Assembly (NCBI RefSeq): GCF_001702265.1
Contig: NZ_MAUE01000024.1
Span: 1 to 64,000 of the forward strand
Source of the DNA: Pseudomonas aylmerensis
Lineage (GTDB): Bacteria; Pseudomonadota; Gammaproteobacteria; Pseudomonadales; Pseudomonadaceae
Reading direction: 5' to 3'
DNA: 64,000 bases
Shown: positions 50,625-59,615 of the stretch, in pieces
Position numbering within the stretch: the first letter of the stretch is position 1
How the letters are laid out: every line of letters starts with the position of its first letter
The notes under the pieces: generated by a model
The model's database searches: none
What the model saw: only the letters and a program-made list of their open reading frames with translations
Told to the model about the DNA's origin: nothing
Translations under genes and position numbers: made by a program

Positions 50625-51950
50625 ATGAGCAAAAGACAGCTGAAACTGGGCGCCCTGACCATGGGCTGCGGTGGGCCCGGGCGCCACAACCTGTGGCTTG
50701 ACCCACACCTGCCGGCCGATGCCAGTGTCAACGTCGACTGGTATATCGACATTGCGCGCCAGGCAGAGGCAGCGCTATTCGACTTGATGTTTATCGTCGA
50801 CAGCCAGTTCATCACACCGGGGTCGCCCTCCCATTACCTCAATCGCCTGGAGCCGTTGACCCTGTTATCGGCGCTGGCCGTGAGCACGCGGCATCTAGGC
50901 CTGGTCGGCACGCTGACGACCTCCTACAACTCGCCGTATAACGTCGCGCGGCGCCTGGCATCGCTGGACCTGATCAGCAAAGGCCGCGCCGGCTGGAACG
51001 TGGTCACCAGCGGCGACGCCGGCACGGCCGGCAATTACAGCCGCGACGAGCATTATGATTACGACACCCGCTACGGCCGCGCCGCTGAACACGTGCAGGT
51101 GGTGCAGGGGTTGTGGAACTCCTATGAAGACGATGCCTTCGTGCGCGACCGCTCCACCGGCCAGTTCTTCGACCCGAGCAAACTGCACAGCCTGAACCAC
51201 AAGGGCGAGCATTTTTCCGTGGTCGGCCCGCTGAACATCCAGCGTTCACCCCAGGGCCAGCCGGTGATCTTCCAGGCCGGTGATTCGGAACAAGGCCGCG
51301 CCCTCGGTGCCGCTACCGCCGACGTGATCTTCACCCACGCCGCCAGCATCGAGCAGGGCCAGGCGTTTTACCAGGATGTAAAGGGCAGGGCGGCGCGGCT
51401 GGGCCGTGACCCGCAGCACCTGCTGGTAATGCCCGGCGCAGAAGTGTATGTCGGCGACACCGACGCGCATGCACGTGAAATCGAGCAGCATTACCATCAC
51501 GTCGACCATAGTTTTGAACTCGCCCTGAAGGAGTTCGGGCGCAACTTCGGTTGGCATGATTTCAGCCAGTACGACCTGGATGCGCCGTTTCCGCAAGAAA
51601 GCCTGGAGGCTGCGCGCAGCAGCTTCTTTACCGCAGCCAAACGCATTGCCGACCAGGCGCGCGATAAGGGTTTTACCTTGCGCCAGGCCGTTGAGTTTGG
51701 TCGACAACTGCGTCCGGGTGCCTTCGTGGGCACCGCCGACACCGTCGCGCGGAAAATGGCTGAGTGGTTCGAGGCGCGCGCCGTGGATGGTTTCAACCTC
51801 TATATCGGGCACCCAGAGCAATTCAATCGGTTCACCCAGGAGGTCATTCCGTTGTTGCAGGAACGAGGGGTGTTCCGCACGGCGTACGAAGGCACGACAT
51901 TGCGTGAAAACCTGGGGCTGGACATTCCTCGGTTTGCACGCGGCGGCTAG
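50625..51950 (+). CDS. LLM-class FMN-dependent monooxygenase (NtaA/DmoA type, second)
   Basis: A 441-aa flavin monooxygenase of the same family and length as the product of 37172. Shared features are LISKGRAGWNVVTSGDAGTAGN (key GRAGWNVVTSG), the HSLNHKGEHFSVVGPLN segment, and the C-terminal ERGVFRTAYEGTTLRENLGL. It stands alone between the RND operon and the photolyase operon and must use a flavin reductase from elsewhere. Confidence 0.92.
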   Translation: MSKRQLKLGALTMGCGGPGRHNLWLDPHLPADASVNVDWYIDIARQAEAALFDLMFIVDSQFITPGSPSHYLNRLEPLTLLSALAVSTRHLGLVGTLTTSYNSPYNVARRLASLDLISKGRAGWNVVTSGDAGTAGNYSRDEHYDYDTRYGRAAEHVQVVQGLWNSYEDDAFVRDRSTGQFFDPSKLHSLNHKGEHFSVVGPLNIQRSPQGQPVIFQAGDSEQGRALGAATADVIFTHAASIEQGQAFYQDVKGRAARLGRDPQHLLVMPGAEVYVGDTDAHAREIEQHYHHVDHSFELALKEFGRNFGWHDFSQYDLDAPFPQESLEAARSSFFTAAKRIADQARDKGFTLRQAVEFGRQLRPGAFVGTADTVARKMAEWFEARAVDGFNLYIGHPEQFNRFTQEVIPLLQERGVFRTAYEGTTLRENLGLDIPRFARGG

Positions 51951-51965
51951 CGATCCAACAGGTGT

Positions 51966-52121
51966 TCAGGCGGGTGGGCTGCCCGGTGCTGACGGCTTGT
52001 GTCGTCGGCAACGCTGCGAGCAGTAGCGCACTTCATCCCAACAGCGTGCCCATTTCTTGCGCCAGGCGAAATCCAATCCACAGACCACGCATTTTTTCAC
52101 CGGGAGTTCGCTCTTCTTCAC
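51966..52121 (-). CDS. DUF2256 small zinc-ribbon-like protein
   Basis: A 51-aa protein starting with GTG at 52121, whose start overlaps the photolyase stop by 4 bp (GTGA), with GGGGAG just upstream. The product has five cysteines (C11, C14, C27, C34, C38) in [16 protein letters not shown] and [15 protein letters not shown], the pattern of DUF2256 proteins, probably zinc-binding. Members are commonly found next to cryptochrome/photolyase genes. Role unknown; coupling to the photolyase points to a light- or DNA-repair-linked function. Confidence 0.88.
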   Translation of the reverse strand: MKKSELPVKKCVVCGLDFAWRKKWARCWDEVRYCSQRCRRHKPSAPGSPPA

Positions 52122-53656
52122 AACCACTCCCCGGCATCGAGCCTGGCGAGCAGTGTCTGGCCGCGGTCCCAGAGCGCTTGTTGTTTGGGCTCAGTCATTC
52201 GGTCGAGGTTTTTGTAGACCATGCCCATGCGCGGATTGCTGCGCAGAAGGTCGCCGTGACGCATGAGGAAGTGCCAGTAAAGCGCATTGAACGGGCAGGC
52301 GTCATCAGTGGTGCTTTCACTGACCTTGTACGCGCAGTTGCCGCAGTAGTCGGACATGCGTTTTATATATTGCCCACTCGCGCAATAAGGCTTGGAGCCC
52401 AGGTAGCCGCCGTCTGCGTGCATGACCATGCCCAGTGTATTGGGCAACTCGACCCAGTCGAACGCGTCCATGTAAATCGCCAGGTACCAGTCGCAAATCT
52501 GATTCGGCGTGATGCCGGCCAGCAGCGCAAAGTTGCCGGTCACCATCAGCCGCTGGATATGGTGGGCATAGGCATGCTTCAGGCTTTGGCCGATCGCCTG
52601 GCGCATGCAGTTCATTTGGGTCTCGCCCGTCCAGTAGAACTCCGGAAGCGGCCTGCTGTTGCCAAACAGATTGCCGCTGGCGTAGTCCGGCATTTTCAGC
52701 CAGTAGACACCGCGGACATATTCGCGCCAACCGATGAGTTGGCGGATAAAACCTTCGGCGGCGTTGAGGGGAATCCTCTGCGCCCAATACGCCGACTCGA
52801 CGTCCTGGCACACCTGGCGCAGGTCCAGCAGGCCGATATTCAGCGCGGCGCTGATCCGGGCATGAAACAGGAAGGGTTCATCGCTGGCCATGGCATCCTG
52901 ATAGTCACCGAACGCCGCCAACCCCCAGTCGAGGAAGTACTCCCACAGCGCCTGGGCGTCGGCGTGGGTCACCGGGTAGTCAAAGGAGCCAAGGTCGCCA
53001 TAATGTTCGGTGAAGTTCTTCGCCACCAGCGCCAGCACCTCCTGGGTGATGGCATCTGCGGTAAAGCGCATCGGCAGGGGCGCTCTCACCTGCTTGGGCA
53101 GCGCCTTGCGGTTGTCGGCATCAAAGTTCCAGGCGCCGCCCACCGGGCTGCCGTCGCCATTGACCAGCAGGCCGCTCTTGCGCCGCATCTCACGGTAGAA
53201 AAACTCCATGCGCAGCTGCTTTTTGCCGGCGGCCCAGGACGAGAATCCGGACCGGGTGCAGAGGAAGCGGCTATCGGTATGCCACTGGATGGCCAAGCCG
53301 CATGTCTTGAGGGACTGCTCCAGGCGCCAGTCACCGCACTCGGTCAGATGCAGCGAGTCGGGCTGCAGCAGCAACTGCCAGCGCTGCAACTCGCCCGGCA
53401 CCGAGCCGCTGTTGTGCGGATCATCGAGGGTAACGTAATGCACGCGGATGCCCCGCTGTTGCAGCGCCTGGGCGAAATGGCGCATCGCGCTGAAGATCAG
53501 TGCGATCTTCTGCGGGTGATGGGCCACGTGGCTGGCTTCCTCCATCACCTCGACCAGCAACACCGTGTCGTGTTCGGCATCCAACGCCTTCAAGGAGGCC
53601 AGGTCAAAAGACAACTGGTCGCCCAGGACCAGGCACAGTCGGTGAGTCTTATCCAT
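52118..53656 (-). CDS. Iron-sulfur bacterial cryptochrome/photolyase (FeS-BCP)
   Basis: A 512-aa FAD-dependent photolyase-like protein of the FeS-BCP/PhrB group, members of which repair (6-4) photoproducts with blue light. The N-terminal Rossmann domain starts [16 protein letters not shown]. The C-terminal catalytic region has four cysteines in the PhrB spacing: NQICDWYL, then [10 protein letters not shown] (3 apart), then DDACPFN (13 further). The [16 protein letters not shown] segment binds FAD. It is the first gene of an operon with DUF2256, and a candidate light-regulator box lies upstream (53687-53711). Confidence 0.93.
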   Translation of the reverse strand: MDKTHRLCLVLGDQLSFDLASLKALDAEHDTVLLVEVMEEASHVAHHPQKIALIFSAMRHFAQALQQRGIRVHYVTLDDPHNSGSVPGELQRWQLLLQPDSLHLTECGDWRLEQSLKTCGLAIQWHTDSRFLCTRSGFSSWAAGKKQLRMEFFYREMRRKSGLLVNGDGSPVGGAWNFDADNRKALPKQVRAPLPMRFTADAITQEVLALVAKNFTEHYGDLGSFDYPVTHADAQALWEYFLDWGLAAFGDYQDAMASDEPFLFHARISAALNIGLLDLRQVCQDVESAYWAQRIPLNAAEGFIRQLIGWREYVRGVYWLKMPDYASGNLFGNSRPLPEFYWTGETQMNCMRQAIGQSLKHAYAHHIQRLMVTGNFALLAGITPNQICDWYLAIYMDAFDWVELPNTLGMVMHADGGYLGSKPYCASGQYIKRMSDYCGNCAYKVSESTTDDACPFNALYWHFLMRHGDLLRSNPRMGMVYKNLDRMTEPKQQALWDRGQTLLARLDAGEWL

Positions 53657-53686
53657 TGCAGAACATCGCCGACCACTGCGATTTGT

Positions 53687-53711
53687 TGTACATAGCCTAT
53701 GTCCTTGTATA
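53687..53711 (-). promoter_or_regulatory. Candidate LitR/MerR-type box upstream of photolyase
   Basis: On the minus strand, TATACA and TGTACA are separated by 13 bp and lie 31-55 bp upstream of the photolyase start. Light-responsive class II LitR sites in Pseudomonas are, as I recall, TRTACA-N12-TGTAYA; the spacer here is one base longer. Confidence 0.4.
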
Positions 53712-53766
53712 AGTTTTTAACACGATAGGCTTAAAGGGATGGACTGACAATCCGCCATAAACAGAA

Positions 53767-53790
53767 AACCCGACACAGCGGTCGGGTTCT
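53767..53790 (-). terminator. Intrinsic terminator of the galactarate cluster
   Basis: AACCCGAC and GTCGGGTT (8-bp stem, 6-base loop) are followed on the minus strand by TTCTGTTT, 31 bp after the stop of the aldehyde dehydrogenase gene. It separates this operon from the photolyase promoter. Confidence 0.75.
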
Positions 53791-53820
53791 CTATTGAAGC
53801 GTTTTTATTCCCCGCTCGCT

Positions 53821-55407
53821 TTAGTTGCCCAGGGCAGTACGCGTGTGTTCGCCGTCGACCAAGCGCGCAATGCCAAGCGGGTTGGCATCTTGAAGCGCTT
53901 CGGGCAAGAGGGCGTCGGGGTAGTTCTGGAAGCAGACCGGACGCAGGAAGCGATCAATCGCCAAGGTTCCCACCGACGTGCCGCGCGCGTCGGACGTCGC
54001 CGGGTAAGGCCCGCCATGCACCATGGTGTCGGTGACTTCAACACCGGTTGGATAGCCGTTCAACAGGATCCGTCCGACTTTCTCCTGCAGCAAGCCGGTC
54101 AACCAGCTGTATTCGAGCAACTCATCGGCTTCGCCCAGCACGGTGGCGGTCAGTTGCCCGCGCAGCCCATTGAGTGCGGCGACCAGTTGCGCCTGGTCGG
54201 CGACTTCAATAACGATGGTGGCAGGGCCGAACACTTCTTCCTGGAGCAATTCGTCACCGTTGAGCAGCAGGCTGACATCGGCTTTGAACAATTGTGGCTG
54301 GGCCTGTTTCCCTTGCTGAGGATTGCCCGCCAGGTGCTCCACGCCCGGATGCGCGTGCAGGTGTTGCAGACCGCTGGCATAGCTGGCCAAGGCGCCTGCG
54401 TTGAGCATCGTCTGGGCCGGCTGGTCATGCATCTGCGCGGTGAAGCGTTGCAGGAAGGCGCTGAAATCTGCCGATCGCAGGCCAATGATCAACCCGGGAT
54501 TGGTACAGAATTGCCCGCAACCCAAGGTCACCGAGCCGGCCAACTCCTTGGCGATGGTCTCGCCGCGCACTTGCAGGGCCTGGGGCAGAATAATCACCGG
54601 GTTGATGCTCGACATCTCGGCAAACACCGGAATCGGTTGCGGACGTTGCGCGGCCATCTTGCACAGCGCATTGCCGCCCTTGAGCGAGCCGGTGAACCCC
54701 ACGGCTTGGATGGCGGGATGTTTCACCAGCCACTCGCCGACGCCCCCGCCATAGATCATGTTGAACACGCCGGCGGGCATACCGGTGCGCTGCGCGGCCC
54801 GCATGATCGCGTCCGCGACCCATTCAGCGGTCGCCATGTGGCCGCTGTGAGCCTTGAACACCACCGGGCAGCCCGCTGCCAGGGCAGAAGCGGTGTCGCC
54901 ACCGGCAGTCGAAAACGCCAGCGGGAAGTTGCTCGCGCCGAACACGGCGACGGGGCCCACCGCGATCCGGAACTGGCGCAAGTCAGGGCGGGGCAGGGGC
55001 GCTCGATCCGGCAGGGCGCGGTCAATGCGCGCACCGTAGAAGTCGCCTCGCCGCAGTACCTTGGCGAACAGGCGCATTTGCCCGCTGGTGCGGCCACGCT
55101 CACCCTGGATACGTCCGGCAGGCAAGGCGGTCTCACGGCAGACGGTGCTGACGAAATCGTCGCCGAGGGCATCCAGCTCGTCAGCGATGGCCTCCAGGAA
55201 CTCGGCGCGGCGCGCGGCTGGCAGGTTGCGGTAAATCGGGTAGGCGGCGCCGGCCGCCTTGGCTGCCGCGTCGACCTCGTCTTGTGTGGCCTGGATGAAG
55301 TGGCCCGGGAGGGCTTCGCCGGTTGTCGCATCGAAACTGTGCAGCTGCACGTTGCCCGCGCCAAGTCGCTGACCACCGATGTAGTTCTGACCGAGAATCT
55401 GAGTCAT
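53821..55407 (-). CDS. 2,5-dioxovalerate (alpha-ketoglutarate semialdehyde) dehydrogenase
   Basis: A 528-aa NADP+-type aldehyde dehydrogenase. The sequence fits the alpha-ketoglutarate semialdehyde dehydrogenase group, which makes 2-oxoglutarate in sugar-acid pathways: VGPVAVFGASNFPLAFSTAGGD, the catalytic Glu region FAEMSSINPVII, and the active cysteine GCGQFCTNPGL. Its position in a galactarate cluster supports that role. It is the last gene of the operon, just before a terminator. Confidence 0.88.
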   Translation of the reverse strand: MTQILGQNYIGGQRLGAGNVQLHSFDATTGEALPGHFIQATQDEVDAAAKAAGAAYPIYRNLPAARRAEFLEAIADELDALGDDFVSTVCRETALPAGRIQGERGRTSGQMRLFAKVLRRGDFYGARIDRALPDRAPLPRPDLRQFRIAVGPVAVFGASNFPLAFSTAGGDTASALAAGCPVVFKAHSGHMATAEWVADAIMRAAQRTGMPAGVFNMIYGGGVGEWLVKHPAIQAVGFTGSLKGGNALCKMAAQRPQPIPVFAEMSSINPVIILPQALQVRGETIAKELAGSVTLGCGQFCTNPGLIIGLRSADFSAFLQRFTAQMHDQPAQTMLNAGALASYASGLQHLHAHPGVEHLAGNPQQGKQAQPQLFKADVSLLLNGDELLQEEVFGPATIVIEVADQAQLVAALNGLRGQLTATVLGEADELLEYSWLTGLLQEKVGRILLNGYPTGVEVTDTMVHGGPYPATSDARGTSVGTLAIDRFLRPVCFQNYPDALLPEALQDANPLGIARLVDGEHTRTALGN

Positions 55408-55523
55408 GTCAGGGTTCCTGATTGGAGGATGAAGAGAAATGCCAGGCTCGACACCGACAAACTAAAGCGGCTCCGCATCGTGCGGGACGACGGGAGCCGG
55501 TGTGTCGAAGTGAATGCAGGGCC

Positions 55524-57080
55524 TTAAGTGATCGCACCGATCTGCCAGGGCACGAATTCGTTCTGGCCGTAGCCATGCTGTTCACTTTTGCTTTTGTCGC
55601 CTGAGGCGATGCGCAGCATCATGCGAAAGATGTATTCGCCGCGCTCCTCAATGGTCATGGTGCCGTCGGCAATCCCGCCGCAGTTGACGTCCATGTCCTC
55701 TTCCTGGGTTTCCCACAGACGGTTGTTGGTGGCGAGCTTGATCGACGGCGAGGGTGCACACCCATAAGCCGATCCGCGCCCTGTAGTGAAGGCAATCAGA
55801 TTGGCGCCGCCGGCGACCTGGCCGGTGGCGGAGATCGGGTCATAACCGGGGGTGTCCATGAACACCAGGCCGTGGGCCCTGACGGTTTCAGCGTATTCGT
55901 AGACGTCGACCAGATCGGTCGAGCCGGCCTTGGCCACGGCGCCGAGGGATTTTTCCAGGATGGTGGTCAGGCCACCGGCCTTGTTGCCCGCCGACGGGTT
56001 GTTGTTCAGCTCGGCATCCATGCGCTTGCAGTAGGCTTCCCACCAATGAATGCGCGCGATGAGTTTTTCACCCACTTGCTGGCTGACGGCGCGACGGGTC
56101 AGCAAGTGCTCGGCGCCGTAGACCTCCGGGGTTTCCGACAGGATCGCGGTGCCGCCGGCGGCCACCAGGCGGTCCACGGCATTGCCCAGCGCCGGGTTGG
56201 CGGTGATGCCCGAGTAACCGTCCGAACCACCGCATTGCAGGCCGATAATCAGGTGTTTGGCGCTGACCGGCTCACGCTTGACCTGGTTGGCTTCGGCCAG
56301 CAGCGACTTCACTTGAGCAATGCCACTGGCAATGGTCTTGGAGGTGCCACCGGTGCCCTGGATGGTAAATGTGCGCAACGAATCGCTGCTTTCAAGGCCC
56401 TGGGCGGAGAGCAATTCGGGGATCTGGTTGGTCTCGCACCCCAGCCCAATCAGCAGCACCGAGGCAAAGTTAGGGTGGACGGCATAACCGCCCAGTGTCC
56501 TGCGCAGCATGGCCAGTGCCTCGCCGCCGGGGTCGACTGCGCAGCCAACGCCGTGGGTGAGCGCAACGACACCATCGACGTTGGGGTACTCGACCAGCGC
56601 TTCAGGATGAATGTCGCGGCGGAAGTAATCGGCAATCGCACGCGCCACCGTCGCCGAGCAATTGACCGAGGTCAGAATGCCGATGTAGTTGCGGGTCGCG
56701 ACACGGCCATCGGCGCGCACGATGCCCATGAACGTCTCTGCGGTGGGCGCAGGACTGCCTTTGGCATCGACGCCGAAGGCATAGTCCCGAGAGAAATCGC
56801 CCATTGCGACGTTGTGGACGTGCACATGCTGTCCCGCTTCGATTGGCTGGCTCGCGAAGCCGATGATCTGCCCGTAGCGGCGCACGGGTTGGCCCACGTC
56901 GATATGACGCGCAGCGACTTTGTGGCCGGAGGGCACCGGCTCAAGTACCTGGATGCCTTCGGCCTTGAGCTCCAGGCCCTTGATCAGCGGTTGCCGCGCG
57001 ATCAACACATCGTCGAGCACATTGAGTCTGATCACGGCATTGGCAGCGGTCTCGCTGCCTGTTGTAGTTATGAGTTGCAT
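55524..57080 (-). CDS. garD: Galactarate dehydratase
   Basis: A 518-aa enzyme of the UxaA/GarD family that dehydrates D-galactarate to 5-dehydro-4-deoxy-D-glucarate, usually with Fe2+. Features are VRADGRVATRNYIGILTSVNCSAT (key GRVATRNYIGI), GLQCGGSDGYSGITANPALG (key QCGGSDGYSG), and TTGRGSAYGCAPSPSIK near the end. The length is normal. It shares an operon with the MFS permease upstream and the semialdehyde dehydrogenase downstream. Confidence 0.92.
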   Translation of the reverse strand: MQLITTTGSETAANAVIRLNVLDDVLIARQPLIKGLELKAEGIQVLEPVPSGHKVAARHIDVGQPVRRYGQIIGFASQPIEAGQHVHVHNVAMGDFSRDYAFGVDAKGSPAPTAETFMGIVRADGRVATRNYIGILTSVNCSATVARAIADYFRRDIHPEALVEYPNVDGVVALTHGVGCAVDPGGEALAMLRRTLGGYAVHPNFASVLLIGLGCETNQIPELLSAQGLESSDSLRTFTIQGTGGTSKTIASGIAQVKSLLAEANQVKREPVSAKHLIIGLQCGGSDGYSGITANPALGNAVDRLVAAGGTAILSETPEVYGAEHLLTRRAVSQQVGEKLIARIHWWEAYCKRMDAELNNNPSAGNKAGGLTTILEKSLGAVAKAGSTDLVDVYEYAETVRAHGLVFMDTPGYDPISATGQVAGGANLIAFTTGRGSAYGCAPSPSIKLATNNRLWETQEEDMDVNCGGIADGTMTIEERGEYIFRMMLRIASGDKSKSEQHGYGQNEFVPWQIGAIT

Positions 57081-57125
57081 GACGGTTGCCTCGGTTTTTC
57101 AGGGAGCGCTATGGAGTCGGGCAGG

Positions 57126-58445
57126 TCAGGCCAACCCACGCTCGCGATAATCAATCAGGCTGGAGAACAGCATCAATCCTGAAGCCATGACGACGAAGAA
57201 GATCAGCGCCAGGAAGTACGAACCGGTGAATTGCACGATCAGGCCGATCAGGATAGGCACGATCACCCCGACCATATTGCCGCAGAAGTTCATGCTGCCG
57301 CCCAACACGCCGGCTTTGGACTGGCCGCCGAGAATGGCGGGCAGGCACCAGTACATGCCGCACCAGCGAATGAAAAACAGCGCGACACAGAGCAGCGAGA
57401 TAACCACGACGGCGTCACTGCTGTAGGCCACGGCGAGGATACAGATCGCAGCAATTGCGGCGGAGCCTGCGAACATGCTGCGCATGACCGTGTTGGGTTG
57501 GCCGCCGGCAGCCTTCCATTTATCCGACACCCAACCACCAAACAGTTCGCCGATGAAGCCGCATATGAAGATCAGGAAGGTGGCGCCGCCCATGGCCTTG
57601 ATGTCGAGGTTATGGGCTTTGTGCAAGTAGCTTGGCATCCAGGTCAGCAGGCCGTAGAACACACTGTTGTAGCACGCGTACCCCGCGAACATGGCCAGTA
57701 CCGAACGACTCTTGAGCAGGTCCTTGAGGATCGCCTTGCGTCCACCGGTGGCTTTCTTCGCGGCTTCGTTGGCATCGGTGATGTAGGCCAGCTCTGCAGC
57801 ATTGACTTTCGGGTGTTCACTGGGATGGTTCCTGATGTACCACCACGCCCATATGCCCACGACCATGGTGCCGACGCCCGCGATGACGAATGCGATCCGC
57901 CAGGAATCAAACCAGGTGATCAGCCCTGCGATCAGGATTGCGCCCAGTGCAGTGCCCAGCGGCGCGCCGCCGTCAACCAGGGTGGCGCCGCGCCCGCGTT
58001 CATTGGGCGTCAGCCAGGCACCGTTGAGCTTGGCGCCGGCCGGCATGATCGGCGACTCCGCGACACCCAGGCCGATGCGGGTGATGAGCAACGTGATCCA
58101 GTTATGCGCGCCGCCCGCCAAGGCCTGGAACAGGCCCCAGCCGACCGTGGCAATGCCGACGATATTGCGCGTCTGGAAACGGTCGAGCAGCATGCCGCCG
58201 GGGATCTGCATCAGCGCGTACGACCAGAAGAATGCACTCAGCATCAACCCTTCAAGCGCCGGCGTCATGTTGAAATCAGCTGAAATCAGCGGCAGTGCAA
58301 CCGACAGTGAAGCCCGGTCGATGTAGTTGATGGCCGAGAGCAGCAGCAGGAGCAGGAAAATCCTCCAACGTACGGTGGTCGGGCGGGCGGTGATGGCGGG
58401 ACTCGCTGTCGTAGCGGTAACGACCTGTGCATTGCCAGTGGTCAT
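57126..58445 (-). CDS. MFS transporter, galactarate/glucarate permease type
   Basis: A 439-aa major-facilitator permease with 12 membrane segments of the anion:cation symporter group that includes GudP and GarP (LLLLLSAINYIDRASLSVALP, key SAINYIDRASLSVA). It should import galactarate and possibly glucarate. The ATG at 58445 is chosen with GAGTGAG upstream; ATG 58451 is possible, and the long ORF to 58574 is rejected. Confidence 0.9.
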   Translation of the reverse strand: MTTGNAQVVTATTASPAITARPTTVRWRIFLLLLLLSAINYIDRASLSVALPLISADFNMTPALEGLMLSAFFWSYALMQIPGGMLLDRFQTRNIVGIATVGWGLFQALAGGAHNWITLLITRIGLGVAESPIMPAGAKLNGAWLTPNERGRGATLVDGGAPLGTALGAILIAGLITWFDSWRIAFVIAGVGTMVVGIWAWWYIRNHPSEHPKVNAAELAYITDANEAAKKATGGRKAILKDLLKSRSVLAMFAGYACYNSVFYGLLTWMPSYLHKAHNLDIKAMGGATFLIFICGFIGELFGGWVSDKWKAAGGQPNTVMRSMFAGSAAIAAICILAVAYSSDAVVVISLLCVALFFIRWCGMYWCLPAILGGQSKAGVLGGSMNFCGNMVGVIVPILIGLIVQFTGSYFLALIFFVVMASGLMLFSSLIDYRERGLA

Positions 58446-58513
58446 TTTCATCTCACTCTTATGTTTATTATGAAATGCAGCCTTGCTTGAGGCCCGATCA
58501 AGGGCCGCATCGG

Positions 58514-59512
58514 TCAGAGCGTCTGTACTTCTCCAGTGTTGAAGGCGGGTGCAACCACTTCGATGGTGTTGCACAGCGGTTCACCGAACTCACGCATGCT
58601 GACTTCGAAACGGTCGCCCGGCTGGGTCTTGATGTTATCGGCTACCGACAGGGTGGCGGTGCCGAAGAAGTGCACATGCACGTCACCTGGACGCAGGAAC
58701 TGGGCGTACTTGAAGTGGTGGTACTCAAGGTTCTCCAGGCTGTGGCACATGTTGTCCTCGCCACTCAGGAACTCTTTCTCCCATAACACGGTGCCGTCGC
58801 GCCAGATCCGGCTGGTCCCCGCCAGGTGCCGGGGCAACTCGCCCACGCGCAGCTCTGGCCCATAGGAGCAGTTACGCAGCTTGGAATGTGCCAGGTAGAG
58901 GTAATTGCGACGCTCCATGACATGGTCGGAGAACTCGTTGCCCAAGGCAAAGCCCAGGCGGTAGGGCTTGCCGTCTTCGCCGATCACGTAGAGACCGGTC
59001 AGCTCTGGTTCTTCACCCGCATCTTCGGCGAAGTCCGGCGACTGGAAGGCCTGGTTCGGGCGTACCACAATGGAACCGTCGCCCTTGTAGAACCATTCCG
59101 GCTGGGCGCCCACTGTTCCTGCCGCCGGACGGCCGCCGTCGAGGCCCCATTGGAACATTCTGGCGGTGTCGGTAAGTGCGGCCTTGTCGTCGACTTTTTG
59201 CTGGTGCATCTGGTCGCGGGTGGAGGCGCTTCCCAGGTGGGTCAGGCCAGTGCCGCTGATCAGGCAGTGCGCGGGGTCTTCATGGTCGAGGGGCGGCAGG
59301 ACTCGGCGGGCTTCCAGCACGTGGGTATAACCTTCAGGACCGAGGGTGGTGCCCCTGGCCTCGACTTCCTTGAGCAGGCTGCGACCATTGGCAATCGCGG
59401 CGAGGGCAAGCGTGCGGGTGCTGGATGCACCGTTGACGACTTGAATCGAGTCGCCTTCGACGACGCCGACTCCACGCTGGCCAGTGGAGTCTTCAAATTG
59501 GATTAATCGCAT
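58514..59512 (-). CDS. FAH-family protein of the AraD1/GguC group
   Basis: A 332-aa fumarylacetoacetate-hydrolase-fold protein similar to AraD1 (L-2-keto-3-deoxyarabonate dehydratase) and GguC. Typical are the motif LISGTGLTHLGSASTRD (about residues 84-100) and the metal-binding acidic pair in DGSIVVRPNQAFQSPDFAEDAGEEPELTG, recognised by EDAGEEPELTG. These enzymes act on 2-keto-3-deoxy sugar acids. It may supply the step between the GarD product and the semialdehyde dehydrogenase, which otherwise has no gene in the cluster. First gene of the operon on the minus strand, divergent from LysR. Confidence 0.85.
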   Translation of the reverse strand: MRLIQFEDSTGQRGVGVVEGDSIQVVNGASSTRTLALAAIANGRSLLKEVEARGTTLGPEGYTHVLEARRVLPPLDHEDPAHCLISGTGLTHLGSASTRDQMHQQKVDDKAALTDTARMFQWGLDGGRPAAGTVGAQPEWFYKGDGSIVVRPNQAFQSPDFAEDAGEEPELTGLYVIGEDGKPYRLGFALGNEFSDHVMERRNYLYLAHSKLRNCSYGPELRVGELPRHLAGTSRIWRDGTVLWEKEFLSGEDNMCHSLENLEYHHFKYAQFLRPGDVHVHFFGTATLSVADNIKTQPGDRFEVSMREFGEPLCNTIEVVAPAFNTGEVQTL

Positions 59513-59615
59513 GGAGGAGCCTCAGCTTGTTGTTATCGTTGGGGCCACTTTAAATTTCCAGGCTGTTGCTGCCTAATGAGAGTTACGACCCGAGCGATAA
59601 CTTTCAGGTATATCC

